From Vibrio sp. JC009 (GTDB lineage Bacteria; Pseudomonadota; Gammaproteobacteria; Enterobacterales; Vibrionaceae): a DNA stretch of 64,000 bases. The stretch covers positions 186,001 to 250,000 of the forward strand of contig NZ_CP092107.1 of assembly GCF_029016485.1 (NCBI RefSeq). The letters run 5' to 3'. The position numbers were made by a program, and so were the translations under genes. Shown here piece after piece: positions 9,279-17,814 of this stretch (the stretch's first letter is position 1; each line of letters begins with the position of its first letter). The notes beneath the pieces were generated by a model. It made no database searches and had not been told where the DNA came from. It saw nothing but the letters and a program-made list of their open reading frames with translations.

Positions 9279-12200
9279 GTGAATATTGCAGATTACTCGA
9301 TAAAACACCGCGTTATCAGCTGGATGTTTTTGGTCATCCTTTTGATTGGTGGTGCTCAGTCATTTATGGGGCTAAGCCGTCTTGAAGATCCTAAGTTTAC
9401 CATCAAGCAGGCACTGGTTGTTTCAACCTATCCGGGTGCAACAACGGAAGAAGTTGAAGAAGAGCTGACTTATCCGCTGGAAAAACAGATTCGTCAGTTG
9501 CCGTATGTTGATAACATCACCTCTATCTCTTCACGTGGCATGTCTCAGATTACCGTAGAGATGAAATCTGTCTATGGTAAGCAGGAGCTTGCTCAGATTT
9601 GGGATGAGATGCGCCGTAAGATCAACGACCTTTCTCCGAGCTTGCCTTCCGGTGTTCAGTCAGTTCAGGTGATTGATGACTTTGGCGACGTATATGGCGT
9701 ACTGGTGATGCTGACCGGTGACGGATACTCATACGTAGAGCTTGAGCGCTATGCCGATGCCCTGACACGTGAACTGGATCTGGTTCCGGGTGTGGGCAAA
9801 GTCTCTAAAGGTGGCGACCAGGAAGAACAGCTTTTTGTTGAAATTTCTATCGACCGTATGGCCGCCCTTGACCTGGATATGAACAACATCGTTAACCTGC
9901 TTAGTACGCAAAACAGCGTAGTATCCGCCGGTGAACTGATGATTAACGGCCAGAATATGGTGATTCGTCCAAATGGATCGCTAAACTCTGTTGAACAGCT
10001 TGAAAACCTGATTATTTATGGCCGTGACACGGGTAACCTGATCCGCCTTAAAGATGTGGCGACTATCTCCCGTGGTGTTGTAGAAAAGCCGAGCAAGGTT
10101 GTTACTTATAACGGTAAGCCAGCAATCAGCCTTGGTATTTCCTTCTCCGACGGTGTAAACGTTGTAGAAGTGGGCGAGCGCCTGCAGCAGCGTATTGATG
10201 AGCTGGAAAGCCTGAAACCTGCCGGTCTGGAAGTGAACTACTTCTATAATCAGTCTGCAGAAGTAGACAAGTCGGTCGTGGACTTTGTTATCAGCCTTGC
10301 TGAAGCGGTTGGTATCGTAATCGTTGTGCTTCTGTTTACCATGGGTATGCGAAGCGGCGTGATTATCGGGCTTATCCTTCTGCTGACCGTATTTGGTACC
10401 TTTATTCTGATGAAGGTAACCGATATCGAACTGCACCGTATTTCACTGGGTGCTCTGATTATCGCCCTTGGTATGCTGGTGGATAACGCCATCGTAGTGG
10501 TTGAAGGGATCCTGGTTGGCCTTCAGAGAGGTAAATCCAAACTTCAGGCGTCCATTGATATCACTAAACAGACCCAGTGGCCTCTGCTTGGCGCAACGGT
10601 TATAGCTATCACCGCCTTTGCACCGATTGGTCTTTCTGCGGATGCCACCGGTGAGTTTATGGGCTCGCTGTTCTGGGTACTGTGTTACTCGCTGTTCCTG
10701 AGCTGGATTACCGCACTGACACTAACACCCTTCCTTGCCGATCTGCTGCTTAAAGAGAGCACTGGAGAAGCGAGTGATGAAGACCCTTACAAAGGCGCAC
10801 TGTTTGTTGTATTTGGTTCGCTGCTGAAAACCTGTATGCGTTTCCGCTGGGTAACCATTGTGGCTATGATTGCAATGCTGTTTGGCGCGGTTGTGGCCTT
10901 CGGTAATGTGAAGCAGCAGTTCTTCCCGGCTTCGAATACGCCACTGTTCTATGTTGACCTCTGGATGCCGGAAGGTACCGATATCCGTGAGACGGTTCGT
11001 CAGACAGAGCAGGTAGAGAAGTACATTCGCTCTCAGGAAGGCATTGATTATGTAACTACGACATCTGGTCAGGGCATGCAGCGCTTTATGCTGACTTACT
11101 CTCCGGAAAATGCCTATGAAGCTTATGCACAGGTTCAGATCCGGGTTAAAAACCGCGAACTGATTAACCCTATGATTGCGAAGCTGAGAACGGATCTGAA
11201 GGCCAAGTTCCCGACGCCTGATTACCGCTTCCGTCTGCTTGAGTTCGGTCCGTCACCGGCTTCTAAGATTGAGGCCCGTATCTCAGGTGCTGATCCACAG
11301 GTGCTTCGTGATATCGCTAAACAGATTGAAGATGCGATTGCAACGGATCCTCGTGCCCGTAATATCCGCCACAACTGGCGTGAGCGCACTAAGGAAATTG
11401 TCCCTCAGTTTAATGAATCTAAAGCACGTCGTCTTGGTATCACTAAAGAAGATGTTGCAAGTACGTTACAGCTGGCGTTTGGTGGTTCCACTATCGGTAC
11501 TTTCCGTGACGGTACTCAGATGCTGCCTATCGTATTCCGTCTGCCGGAAAATGAGCGTGTTAGCTTTGATACGGTTCAGAACCTGGGTGTATGGAGCCCG
11601 AGCCTGCAGGCTTATGTTCCTCTTGAGCAGGTTGTTGATGACATTACCATTGACTGGGTAGAGCCGCTGATCCTGCGTCGTGACCGTAAGCGTACTCTGA
11701 CGGTACTTGCCGACCATGATGTTATCGGTGATGAAACGCCGGCCGCTCTGTTTAGCCGAATCCGTCCAAAAGTTGAAGCTGTTGCACTGCCTGAAGGCTA
11801 TACGCTGGAGTGGGGTGGTGAATACGAATCGTCGAGAGATGCACAGGGTATGCTGTTCAGCTCACTGCCGATGGGCTACCTGTTTATGTTTATGGTAACT
11901 GTATTCCTGTTTAACTCGATTAAGAAGCCTCTGGTTATCTGGTTTACTGTTCCGCTGGCGATTATCGGTGTTTCTGTTGGTCTGCTTGGTGCCAATATGC
12001 CATTTAGCTTTACCGCATTGCTTGGCCTGCTAAGCCTGAGCGGAATGGTACTGAAAAACGGTATCGTACTGATGGACCAGATCAACATTGAGCTGGAATC
12101 GGGTAAGGAGCCTTACGAGGCGGTATTTGATAGTGCGATTAGCCGTGTACGCCCTGTAAGTATGGCGGCACTGACAACGATTCTGGGTATGATCCCGCTG

Positions 12201-12341
12201 CTGTTTGATGCCTTCTTCGGCTCAATGGCGGTGACTATCATGGCCGGTCTTGGTTTCGCAACGGTACTGACTCTGGTTGTGGTACCGGTAATGTTTGCTC
12301 TGCTTCACGGTGTGAAAGCACCGAAGGCAGCAAAGTCTTAA
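9279..12341 (+). CDS. RND efflux pump, inner-membrane permease (HAE1/AcrB-like)
   Basis: A 1020-residue proton-driven exporter with the usual twelve membrane segments and two large periplasmic loops. The N-terminus shows a first membrane helix after the amphipathic YSIKHRVISW. The central helices contain the proton-relay region GMLVDNAIVVVEGI, and the second half the partner GMVLKNGIVLMDQI, which lacks the usual second acidic residue. It starts with GTG at 9279, two bases after the second adaptor. No TolC-type outer-membrane gene follows, so the trimeric channel must be encoded elsewhere. A strong terminator ends the operon about 50 bases later. Confidence 0.93.
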   Translation: MNIADYSIKHRVISWMFLVILLIGGAQSFMGLSRLEDPKFTIKQALVVSTYPGATTEEVEEELTYPLEKQIRQLPYVDNITSISSRGMSQITVEMKSVYGKQELAQIWDEMRRKINDLSPSLPSGVQSVQVIDDFGDVYGVLVMLTGDGYSYVELERYADALTRELDLVPGVGKVSKGGDQEEQLFVEISIDRMAALDLDMNNIVNLLSTQNSVVSAGELMINGQNMVIRPNGSLNSVEQLENLIIYGRDTGNLIRLKDVATISRGVVEKPSKVVTYNGKPAISLGISFSDGVNVVEVGERLQQRIDELESLKPAGLEVNYFYNQSAEVDKSVVDFVISLAEAVGIVIVVLLFTMGMRSGVIIGLILLLTVFGTFILMKVTDIELHRISLGALIIALGMLVDNAIVVVEGILVGLQRGKSKLQASIDITKQTQWPLLGATVIAITAFAPIGLSADATGEFMGSLFWVLCYSLFLSWITALTLTPFLADLLLKESTGEASDEDPYKGALFVVFGSLLKTCMRFRWVTIVAMIAMLFGAVVAFGNVKQQFFPASNTPLFYVDLWMPEGTDIRETVRQTEQVEKYIRSQEGIDYVTTTSGQGMQRFMLTYSPENAYEAYAQVQIRVKNRELINPMIAKLRTDLKAKFPTPDYRFRLLEFGPSPASKIEARISGADPQVLRDIAKQIEDAIATDPRARNIRHNWRERTKEIVPQFNESKARRLGITKEDVASTLQLAFGGSTIGTFRDGTQMLPIVFRLPENERVSFDTVQNLGVWSPSLQAYVPLEQVVDDITIDWVEPLILRRDRKRTLTVLADHDVIGDETPAALFSRIRPKVEAVALPEGYTLEWGGEYESSRDAQGMLFSSLPMGYLFMFMVTVFLFNSIKKPLVIWFTVPLAIIGVSVGLLGANMPFSFTALLGLLSLSGMVLKNGIVLMDQINIELESGKEPYEAVFDSAISRVRPVSMAALTTILGMIPLLFDAFFGSMAVTIMAGLGFATVLTLVVVPVMFALLHGVKAPKAAKS

Positions 12342-12391
12342 GGATAGAGTCTTAATTTAGGTTCAGGATATTACCTAAAAACCCTGCCTGT

Positions 12392-12428
12392 CGCGCCAGG
12401 TGATTAAATTGCTAACCTGGCGCGTTTT
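12392..12428 (+). terminator. Terminator of the RND operon
   Basis: CGCGCCAGG (12392-12400) pairs with CCTGGCGCG (12416-12424) across a 15-base loop and is followed by TTTTACC. Confidence 0.75.
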
Positions 12429-12465
12429 ACCACTGCCTTGGGCAGGGTTATTCTCTTATTCATTG

Positions 12466-12492
12466 CCGCTGCGTTTGCAGCGGTATTTTTTT
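12466..12492 (+). terminator. Second plus-strand terminator
   Basis: CCGCTGC, a GTTT loop and GCAGCGG are followed by TATTTTTTT. It acts on plus-strand transcripts as a backup to the one at 12392, and abuts the stop codon of the convergent Nudix gene. The minus side lacks a T-run. Confidence 0.7.
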
Positions 12493-13006
12493 ATCTGAGG
12501 AAGCCAGCCAGTTTTGCGCGAAATAGTGCCGCAATGGTTTTTGAGTCGGTAATAATATTTTCCAGGATCAGGTTTTCCAGCTCTTGCAGAGAATAGACTT
12601 TGGTTTCGATAACTTCGTCAGGGTCACACTCAAGCCGTTGTGTTTTTTCCAGCCCAGTGGCGATATAGAGAAACTGTATTTCATCGCAAAAACCGGCCAG
12701 CGGAGTGAGTTCGCCAAGCGGTACAAAATTAGTGGCACTGTAGCCGGTTTCCTCTTCCAGTTCGCGCTGGGCACACAGAAGCGGCTCTTCGCCGTTTTCA
12801 ACCGTTCCGGCAGGCAGTTCGATAATCCAGCGGTTTATTGACGGGCGGTATTGATGAGTCACTAAGATGCGCCCATCTTCCGTTATCGGAAGTATCACAG
12901 CAGCACCCGGATGAGTAATTGAGGTGTGAGTAATCTCCTTATCATTAGGAAGAGTGTGCTTTTCTTCAACTAGCTGAATGTTCTTCCACTGATGTATAAC
13001 TTTCAT
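12491..13006 (-). CDS. Nudix hydrolase, ADP-ribose pyrophosphatase-like
   Basis: A 171-residue cytoplasmic Nudix enzyme. The Nudix box is complete at residues 67-89 (G-x5-E-x7-REL-x-EE-x-GY) and binds the catalytic magnesium ions. The flanking architecture, with the Nudix box directly after LPAG, resembles NudF/ADP-ribose diphosphatases that split ADP-ribose or related nucleotide sugars. The lengths of NudF homologues are similar or slightly longer (about 200), so substrate is uncertain. It is divergent from ravA, sharing a 176-base region with two inverted repeats. No operon partner is visible. Confidence 0.8.
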   Translation of the reverse strand: MKVIHQWKNIQLVEEKHTLPNDKEITHTSITHPGAAVILPITEDGRILVTHQYRPSINRWIIELPAGTVENGEEPLLCAQRELEEETGYSATNFVPLGELTPLAGFCDEIQFLYIATGLEKTQRLECDPDEVIETKVYSLQELENLILENIITDSKTIAALFRAKLAGFLR

Positions 13007-13095
13007 AATTATTTTTATTCCTGTGTGACCTGAGACAATAAATCGGCTGATATGCTGAAAAATACCTCTTTATGGTGATATGTAAACGCAATTTG

Positions 13096-13152
13096 CTGAT
13101 ATTATTTGTTAATATCAGTGATGAAGTTCAAATATTTTGTCTTATATTTGAA
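13096..13152. promoter_or_regulatory. Two inverted repeats in the Nudix/ravA divergent promoter region
   Basis: CTGATATT-7-AATATCAG (13096-13118) and TTCAAATA-10-TATTTGAA (13127-13152) are both perfect 8-bp repeats, placed 31-87 bases before the ravA start. They may be binding sites for a dimeric regulator or may simply form hairpins. No known consensus is recognised. Confidence 0.35.
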
Positions 13153-13182
13153 TAGTATTCTAATTAAAAAAGTGAAGTCTAT

Positions 13183-14847
13183 ATGATTCCAACCCCACGT
13201 GGCTCACACGCACAAAAAGCGCTGCTTTCAGAACGTATCAATAAGCTCGCTAAAGTTCTTTCTGACGGTGTCTATGAAAGAGAAGATACCATTAAGCTCT
13301 GCCTGCTGGCCGCGCTCTCCGGTGAAAGTGTCTTTCTTCTTGGTCCTCCCGGGATAGCAAAGAGTCTTATCGCGAAAAGATTGATTCAGGCGTTTGATAA
13401 CAGTAGCTACTTTGAGTATCTGATGACCCGCTTTTCCACGCCTGAAGAGGTCTTCGGCCCGCTGAGTATTCAGGAGCTGAAGGATAACGGTAAATATATC
13501 CGTTTGACGGAAGGTTATCTGCCCACTTCTCAGGTGGTTTTTCTGGATGAAATCTGGAAGGCCGGTCCTGCAATTCTGAACACTCTGCTTACAGTGGTTA
13601 ATGAGAAAACCTTTAAAAACGGCAGCGATATCGAACAGGTTCCGATGCGTTTGCTGGTAACGGCATCTAACGAACTGCCGGATGAAGATAGCGGCCTTGA
13701 GGCGCTGTATGACCGTATGCTGGTACGGGTTTATGTGAACCGCATTCAGAACAAGCAGAACTTTAAATCTATGCTGACGGTGGGAACTCCGGAAGAAGCA
13801 ACGGTTCCGCCGGAGCTTGCGATTACCGATGAAGAGTATCATCAATGGCAGCAAGAGCTGGAAAAGGTTCAGCTTACCGACCTTGGTTTTGACAAACTGT
13901 ATGAGTTAAAAACCATGCTGGAAAACCGGGTTGAAGAGATGGGCTCTGAACTGGCAGAGCATGATCTGTATGTGTCGGACCGCCGCTGGAAAAAGTCGGT
14001 AAAACTGCTGAAAGCCAGTGCTTATTTCAATGGGCGTGATGCGATAAACCCACTTGATCTTCTTTTGTTGAGAGACTGTCTGTGGCACAGCCCTGAGTCC
14101 CGGAATCTGGTTGAGGAAGTGATTCGCGATTTTGCCGTTCACCGCGCCTTTGATCAAAATGTTATTCATCATCAGGTAAAAACCTGCAAAGAAGATCTGG
14201 AGGAAATTAAAGCAGAGATAAAATCTCAGTTTGAGATGATCCTGAATATGGAATCGCAGGGCAAACTGCTGCGTAAAACCGAAGGCTATCATTTTGATCT
14301 TTCTCAGGCACGCCAGTACAGCGTTGGTTCGGCTCGCGGGCTGATTAAGCTGGTGATGCTGAAAGAGAACATGTCAGTCAACGAAGGCGAGAAGGGCGAC
14401 AGCCGTTGGGTATTTATTGCTAAAGACGAGCTGGAGAAGGTTATCCGCGAAGGCGGTGGTGAAGGTTACGGATACGTAAACAAAAATTCCAGTTTATGCC
14501 GTTTACGATTTGAATTAAATGCTAATAATGCTTTAGTTATTAAAGATATTGCCAATCGTTCGGTGCTGGTGGGTCTGGTTACCCATCAGGGGTTGAATGG
14601 CGATAGGTATGAAGACTGGTGCGACAGAGCCGATCAGGCTATTGCGCAACTGAACCATGCTGAAAACCACCTTCGCAAAGTTCGTTCAGACTTCCATGGT
14701 GCTTTGCCACACAGTTTTGTTGACCCTCACCTCCCTCGTGAGATGGAAAGCGGTCTGCAGACTCTGGGCGAGGAGATCGAAGATATGCGTGAACAGAGCG
14801 AAAAGGCGGTACAGCGAATTAAGAACTATGATCAGTTCTTTGAGTAA
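13183..14847 (+). CDS. ravA: MoxR-family AAA+ ATPase RavA
   Basis: A 554-residue AAA+ ATPase of the MoxR group. Walker A GPPGIAKS is at 54-61, Walker B VVFLDE at about 118-123, sensor 1 in VTASNELP. The C-terminal portion contains the long helical and LARA-type discs known from E. coli RavA. The family acts with the von Willebrand A protein ViaA as a chaperone-like pair linked to respiratory complexes, fumarate reductase, iron-sulfur proteins and aminoglycoside sensitivity. It forms a tight two-gene unit with viaA, 12 bases apart. The ATG start and the N-terminus at MIPTPRGSHAQK are consistent with the family. Confidence 0.92.
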   Translation: MIPTPRGSHAQKALLSERINKLAKVLSDGVYEREDTIKLCLLAALSGESVFLLGPPGIAKSLIAKRLIQAFDNSSYFEYLMTRFSTPEEVFGPLSIQELKDNGKYIRLTEGYLPTSQVVFLDEIWKAGPAILNTLLTVVNEKTFKNGSDIEQVPMRLLVTASNELPDEDSGLEALYDRMLVRVYVNRIQNKQNFKSMLTVGTPEEATVPPELAITDEEYHQWQQELEKVQLTDLGFDKLYELKTMLENRVEEMGSELAEHDLYVSDRRWKKSVKLLKASAYFNGRDAINPLDLLLLRDCLWHSPESRNLVEEVIRDFAVHRAFDQNVIHHQVKTCKEDLEEIKAEIKSQFEMILNMESQGKLLRKTEGYHFDLSQARQYSVGSARGLIKLVMLKENMSVNEGEKGDSRWVFIAKDELEKVIREGGGEGYGYVNKNSSLCRLRFELNANNALVIKDIANRSVLVGLVTHQGLNGDRYEDWCDRADQAIAQLNHAENHLRKVRSDFHGALPHSFVDPHLPREMESGLQTLGEEIEDMREQSEKAVQRIKNYDQFFE

Positions 14848-14859
14848 CAGGATAGATTA

Positions 14860-16308
14860 GTGCTTGGTGCAGACGGACTAAACCTGGCGATGATGGTCGC
14901 GGAGTCGGGAATTATAGATAATGCTGTGAATGACTTAATTGGTCGTTCGCAGCTTTTGATGCTGCCGGAAAACAGCGCCATTAAAGCTTCTGTAAAAACG
15001 CATATCACTAAATGGCGTGGCAGGGTGACTAAGCGAATCACTAAGGTGTGTGAGACCGAGCGCTTTCAGAATGAGCTGAACCTTTATCAGGAAGTGATTT
15101 ACATGACGGAGGAGGAGTTCTGCCGCGAACTTCCGTCGATCATGCAGCGATTTGATAAACGCTTCTCTTTTTATAAAAAAGCAAACAAGCTGTTGGCCAG
15201 AAATAAGGGTGCTCACAATAACCCTATGTTCCCGCACTATTTTTGTGAACAGTGGTACGAAAGCTTATCTAAATCAATTAAACAGGCGGAGCTTGCTCAG
15301 CTTGAATCTGACAAGGAAGCCTTTCTTGCCGATCTCTATCAGCGGATAGAGACCATGAAAGATATTGATGATGTTACCGTTGCCGGTGAGGTAGGGGGAG
15401 TTGGTCGTCTCTGGGATATGGCCGGAGCAAAACTTACTAAGCGCGATGTGGCTTCGCTGAAAAAATTTGCGGCATTTCTGAAAAAGAATAAAGAGCTGCA
15501 GCAAATCGCGGAAAAACTGGGCCGTATGGCCAGCGAAGTGGACGATCCGAGCCTGTTTAAGACCCCGGCAGAAGAGCTGAAACTGGTTGAAGAGAAAAGC
15601 GATGAAGCGACGGATGACATTGTCGGCATTCACGAAGGCGATGATCTGAGTAAGATGCTGCCAAATGAGACTATGTTCCTGGCATACCCTGAGCTTGAAG
15701 TGGTGTTTTACAAGCACCTTGTCGACAAACGCCTGATGAACTACAAGGTGAAAGGTAAGGCGCGTACTCTGCGCAAGGTGAAGTCACAAAAGCCGGAATC
15801 AAAAGTGGTTGATATTGAGAAGGGGCCTTTTGTTATCTGTGTCGATGCATCCGGCTCCATGAGTGGCTTTCCTGAGCAGTGTGCAAAGGCGATGGCTTAT
15901 GCGCTGATGCAAATAGCACTTGCTGAGGACCGTGAATGCTATGTGATTCTGTTTTCCACCGAACAGATTACCTATGAGCTGACAAAGCAGGACGGCTTAA
16001 GAGAGGCTAGTAACTTCCTCTCTTATCAGTTTCACGGCGGGACGGAATTTGAGCCTGTATTGCTTAAGTCGATAGAGCTGATGCACAGTGAAAAATACCG
16101 TAACGCGGATCTGGTGGTGCTGTCTGACTTTATCGCACCAAAGCAGCCGGAAGATATTATGCAGCAGGTGCAGGCGTTACAGGCGAAAAAGAACCGGTTT
16201 CATGCAATCAGTCTTTCCCGCTACGGTAATCCGCAACTGATGGAGATATTCGATCACTGCTGGGCATACCATCCGAATGTAGTTAACCGCCTGGTTAAGC
16301 GCTGGTAA
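14860..16308 (+). CDS. viaA: VWA-domain protein ViaA, RavA partner
   Basis: Partner of RavA. The 482-residue protein starts at GTG 14860, preceded by AGGATAGATTA. A helical N-terminal region (about 1-310) is followed by a von Willebrand factor A domain with the metal-ion-dependent adhesion site DASGS at 329-333 and downstream GGTEFEP, which supplies the MIDAS threonine. ViaA binds RavA and targets it to membrane-associated respiratory substrates. It follows ravA closely and no separate promoter is evident. No clear intrinsic terminator is seen before the tRNA-Cys promoter. Confidence 0.92.
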   Translation: MLGADGLNLAMMVAESGIIDNAVNDLIGRSQLLMLPENSAIKASVKTHITKWRGRVTKRITKVCETERFQNELNLYQEVIYMTEEEFCRELPSIMQRFDKRFSFYKKANKLLARNKGAHNNPMFPHYFCEQWYESLSKSIKQAELAQLESDKEAFLADLYQRIETMKDIDDVTVAGEVGGVGRLWDMAGAKLTKRDVASLKKFAAFLKKNKELQQIAEKLGRMASEVDDPSLFKTPAEELKLVEEKSDEATDDIVGIHEGDDLSKMLPNETMFLAYPELEVVFYKHLVDKRLMNYKVKGKARTLRKVKSQKPESKVVDIEKGPFVICVDASGSMSGFPEQCAKAMAYALMQIALAEDRECYVILFSTEQITYELTKQDGLREASNFLSYQFHGGTEFEPVLLKSIELMHSEKYRNADLVVLSDFIAPKQPEDIMQQVQALQAKKNRFHAISLSRYGNPQLMEIFDHCWAYHPNVVNRLVKRW

Positions 16309-16405
16309 GTGATTGCCGCTCTGAGCGTCTTTTCATCAATAAGGCTAACTCTTGGACACATTGTTTCTAAAGTATTCAAACAAACACTAATTTGAAAAAG
16401 TTTTA

Positions 16406-16433
16406 TTGACTCACAGAAATAAAAGAGTAAAGT
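16406..16433 (+). promoter_or_regulatory. Promoter of tRNA-Cys
   Basis: TTGACT (16406-16411) and TAAAGT (16428-16433) are separated by 16 bases. A GC-rich discriminator (AACGCCCC), typical of stringently controlled stable-RNA promoters, follows. The tRNA begins about 55 bases later. Confidence 0.6.
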
Positions 16434-16493
16434 AACGCCCCGTAGCCGAGACGAGTTAACTCTTTGAAAGCTATCCAATAAAAATTAGATTAT

Positions 16494-16567
16494 GGCGCGT
16501 TGGCAGAGTGGCTATGCAGCGGATTGCAAATCCGTGGACCTCGGTTCGACTCCGGGACGCGCCTCCA
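16494..16567 (+). tRNA. tRNA-Cys (GCA anticodon)
   Basis: A 74-base cloverleaf with encoded CCA. The acceptor arm GGCGCGT pairs with ACGCGCC; the anticodon loop is ATTGCAAAT with anticodon GCA. The T arm contains GGTTCGACTCC. It has its own promoter and terminator and is a single-gene unit. It would be a possible integration target, but no integrase or duplicated 3' end is present beside it. Confidence 0.95.
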
Positions 16568-16576
16568 TATTCCGAA

Positions 16577-16605
16577 AGCCCCGACAGAAATGTCGGGGCT
16601 TTTTC
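16577..16605 (+). terminator. Terminator of tRNA-Cys
   Basis: AGCCCCGACA pairs with TGTCGGGGCT across a GAAA tetraloop and is followed by TTTT. Confidence 0.9.
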
Positions 16606-16937
16606 TATTCCTAACACTTGTGTCCGAGATAGCATACTTCTTGTTGTTAACAGTATAAGTAAGCGGCAACCGGAAGAATTGAGTATAAGCACTAATTATA
16701 AGGGGTGGGCGTGTTATTCCATTTGTGAATGCTGTGGTTGATTTTTGTCTCCATGCCGGGTAAGCGCTACTTTCTAATAAAATAGTGTTTTTTTATTTAT
16801 CTTGTTGTATTTAAAGAATAAAATGCCTTTTGGCCTACACCTGTACGCTCGAAAATATTTGCAAATTAATGTGATCACATTCAAAATTATACGGTTGAGC
16901 CTCCTAAGAGGACTTACCAGTTTAACCGAGGTTTTTT
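16606..16937. other. Intergenic region before the MaoC-like gene, with a 12-bp palindrome
   Basis: No convincing gene is present. ATGTGATCACAT at 16869-16880 is a perfect 12-bp palindrome about 58 bases before the hydratase start and may be an operator. It resembles CRP half-sites but lacks the 6-base spacer. A GAGG-type ribosome region and leader (CCTCCTAAGAGG, itself a small inverted repeat) lie just before 16938. Confidence 0.4.
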
Positions 16938-17621
16938 ATGAAAGTTGTTGATATTCTCAAACATAAAAGTGAGTCTTTTTCAAAGCATCACCCAGAACTA
17001 AGAGAATTAATGCCGCCTGTACTTAAAGAATATTGGGTCGATTTTGTTACCAGAGCACATTCCAGTGCTTTGGCGGAGTGGGTCAGGCAGCATGCACTGC
17101 CTGCTGTTAATGAAGAAATAAAGCCAACACAGGAAGAGAGCTTCCAGCTAAACGAAGCGGCAATGGCTGTTTATAATGAGTTGCATTCTAAACTTGATGA
17201 AGAAATTCATCTTGGTGACTGGGTTATGATTGACCAGGAACGTATCAATGCGTTTGGTGCTGTAACTGAAGATACCCAGTGGATCCACACCGATCCTGAG
17301 CGTGCTGAGCAGGAATCTCCGTTTAAGACAACCATTGCTCATGGTTTTTTAACGCTTTCTATGCTGTCTAAAATGACCGACAGCGTTGACCCTGAGAAAC
17401 CTATGTTTCCGACCGCAAGAATGGTGGTCAATGTCGGACTGAACGAAGTCCGTTTTCCTTACCCGGTAAAGTCAGGTAACCGGATTCGTACCAGAAGTAC
17501 CTTAAAGAAAGTTACTCCAATCAAGAAAGGTATTGAAGTGGAAAGGGAAATGAAAGTTGAGATAGACGGCGTAAGACGACCTGCTTGTGTGGCGGTTTCT
17601 GTTATCAGGCTGTATTTCTGA
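16938..17621 (+). CDS. MaoC-family (R)-specific enoyl-CoA hydratase-like protein
   Basis: A 227-residue protein whose C-terminal 140 residues form a MaoC hot-dog domain. The hydratase signature is present with catalytic Asp112 and His117 (EDTQWIHTDP) and the following TTIAHGFLTLSM. The family hydrates trans-2-enoyl-CoA to (R)-3-hydroxyacyl-CoA, supplying polyhydroxyalkanoate or other lipid pathways. The 85-residue N-terminal extension is unlike minimal PhaJ enzymes and is not recognised. No PHA synthase gene is beside it. It is a single-gene unit convergent with the PstS-like gene, with the three-hairpin repeat between them. Confidence 0.8.
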   Translation: MKVVDILKHKSESFSKHHPELRELMPPVLKEYWVDFVTRAHSSALAEWVRQHALPAVNEEIKPTQEESFQLNEAAMAVYNELHSKLDEEIHLGDWVMIDQERINAFGAVTEDTQWIHTDPERAEQESPFKTTIAHGFLTLSMLSKMTDSVDPEKPMFPTARMVVNVGLNEVRFPYPVKSGNRIRTRSTLKKVTPIKKGIEVEREMKVEIDGVRRPACVAVSVIRLYF

Positions 17622-17664
17622 TTTCCTCGTTCAATACTTAAAGCCTCAAAACTAAAATTTTTTT

Positions 17665-17783
17665 GTCATCCCGGAAATTGCGAAGCTTTTATCCGGGATC
17701 TACTGTCAACACGCTGTAGAGTCAGCAACAACCCTATGCTCTACAACGCGCTTTTAGCAGATTCCTGCCTTCGCAGGAATGAC
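17665..17783. repeat. Three-hairpin intergenic palindromic element (MITE/REP-like)
   Basis: A 119-base element bounded by GTCAT and ATGAC. It contains a left hairpin (ATCCCGG with CCGGGAT), a central stem (TGTAGAG 17715-17721 with CTCTACA 17739-17745, extended outward by imperfect pairing) and a right perfect hairpin (ATTCCTGC-CTTC-GCAGGAAT, 17761-17780). As a whole it can fold as a cloverleaf. The right arm matches a short motif I associate with dispersed Vibrio intergenic repeats. No ORF is inside. It sits between two convergent genes and could also act as a terminator. Confidence 0.65.
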
Positions 17784-17814
17784 GGAAAATTAGCTTCATC
17801 AGCTAAATCCGAGA

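Noticed and set aside
9981..10492. Minus-strand frames of 80-151 codons within the RND permease gene
   Set aside because: Low-complexity shadow translations of a well-supported permease.
16494..16567. tRNA-Cys as an integration site of a genomic island
   Set aside because: No integrase or repeated tRNA 3' end is nearby; the flanking genes are ordinary chromosomal ones.
16869..16880. A CRP site upstream of the MaoC-like gene
   Set aside because: The half-sites are fused with no 6-base spacer, so it does not fit CRP.
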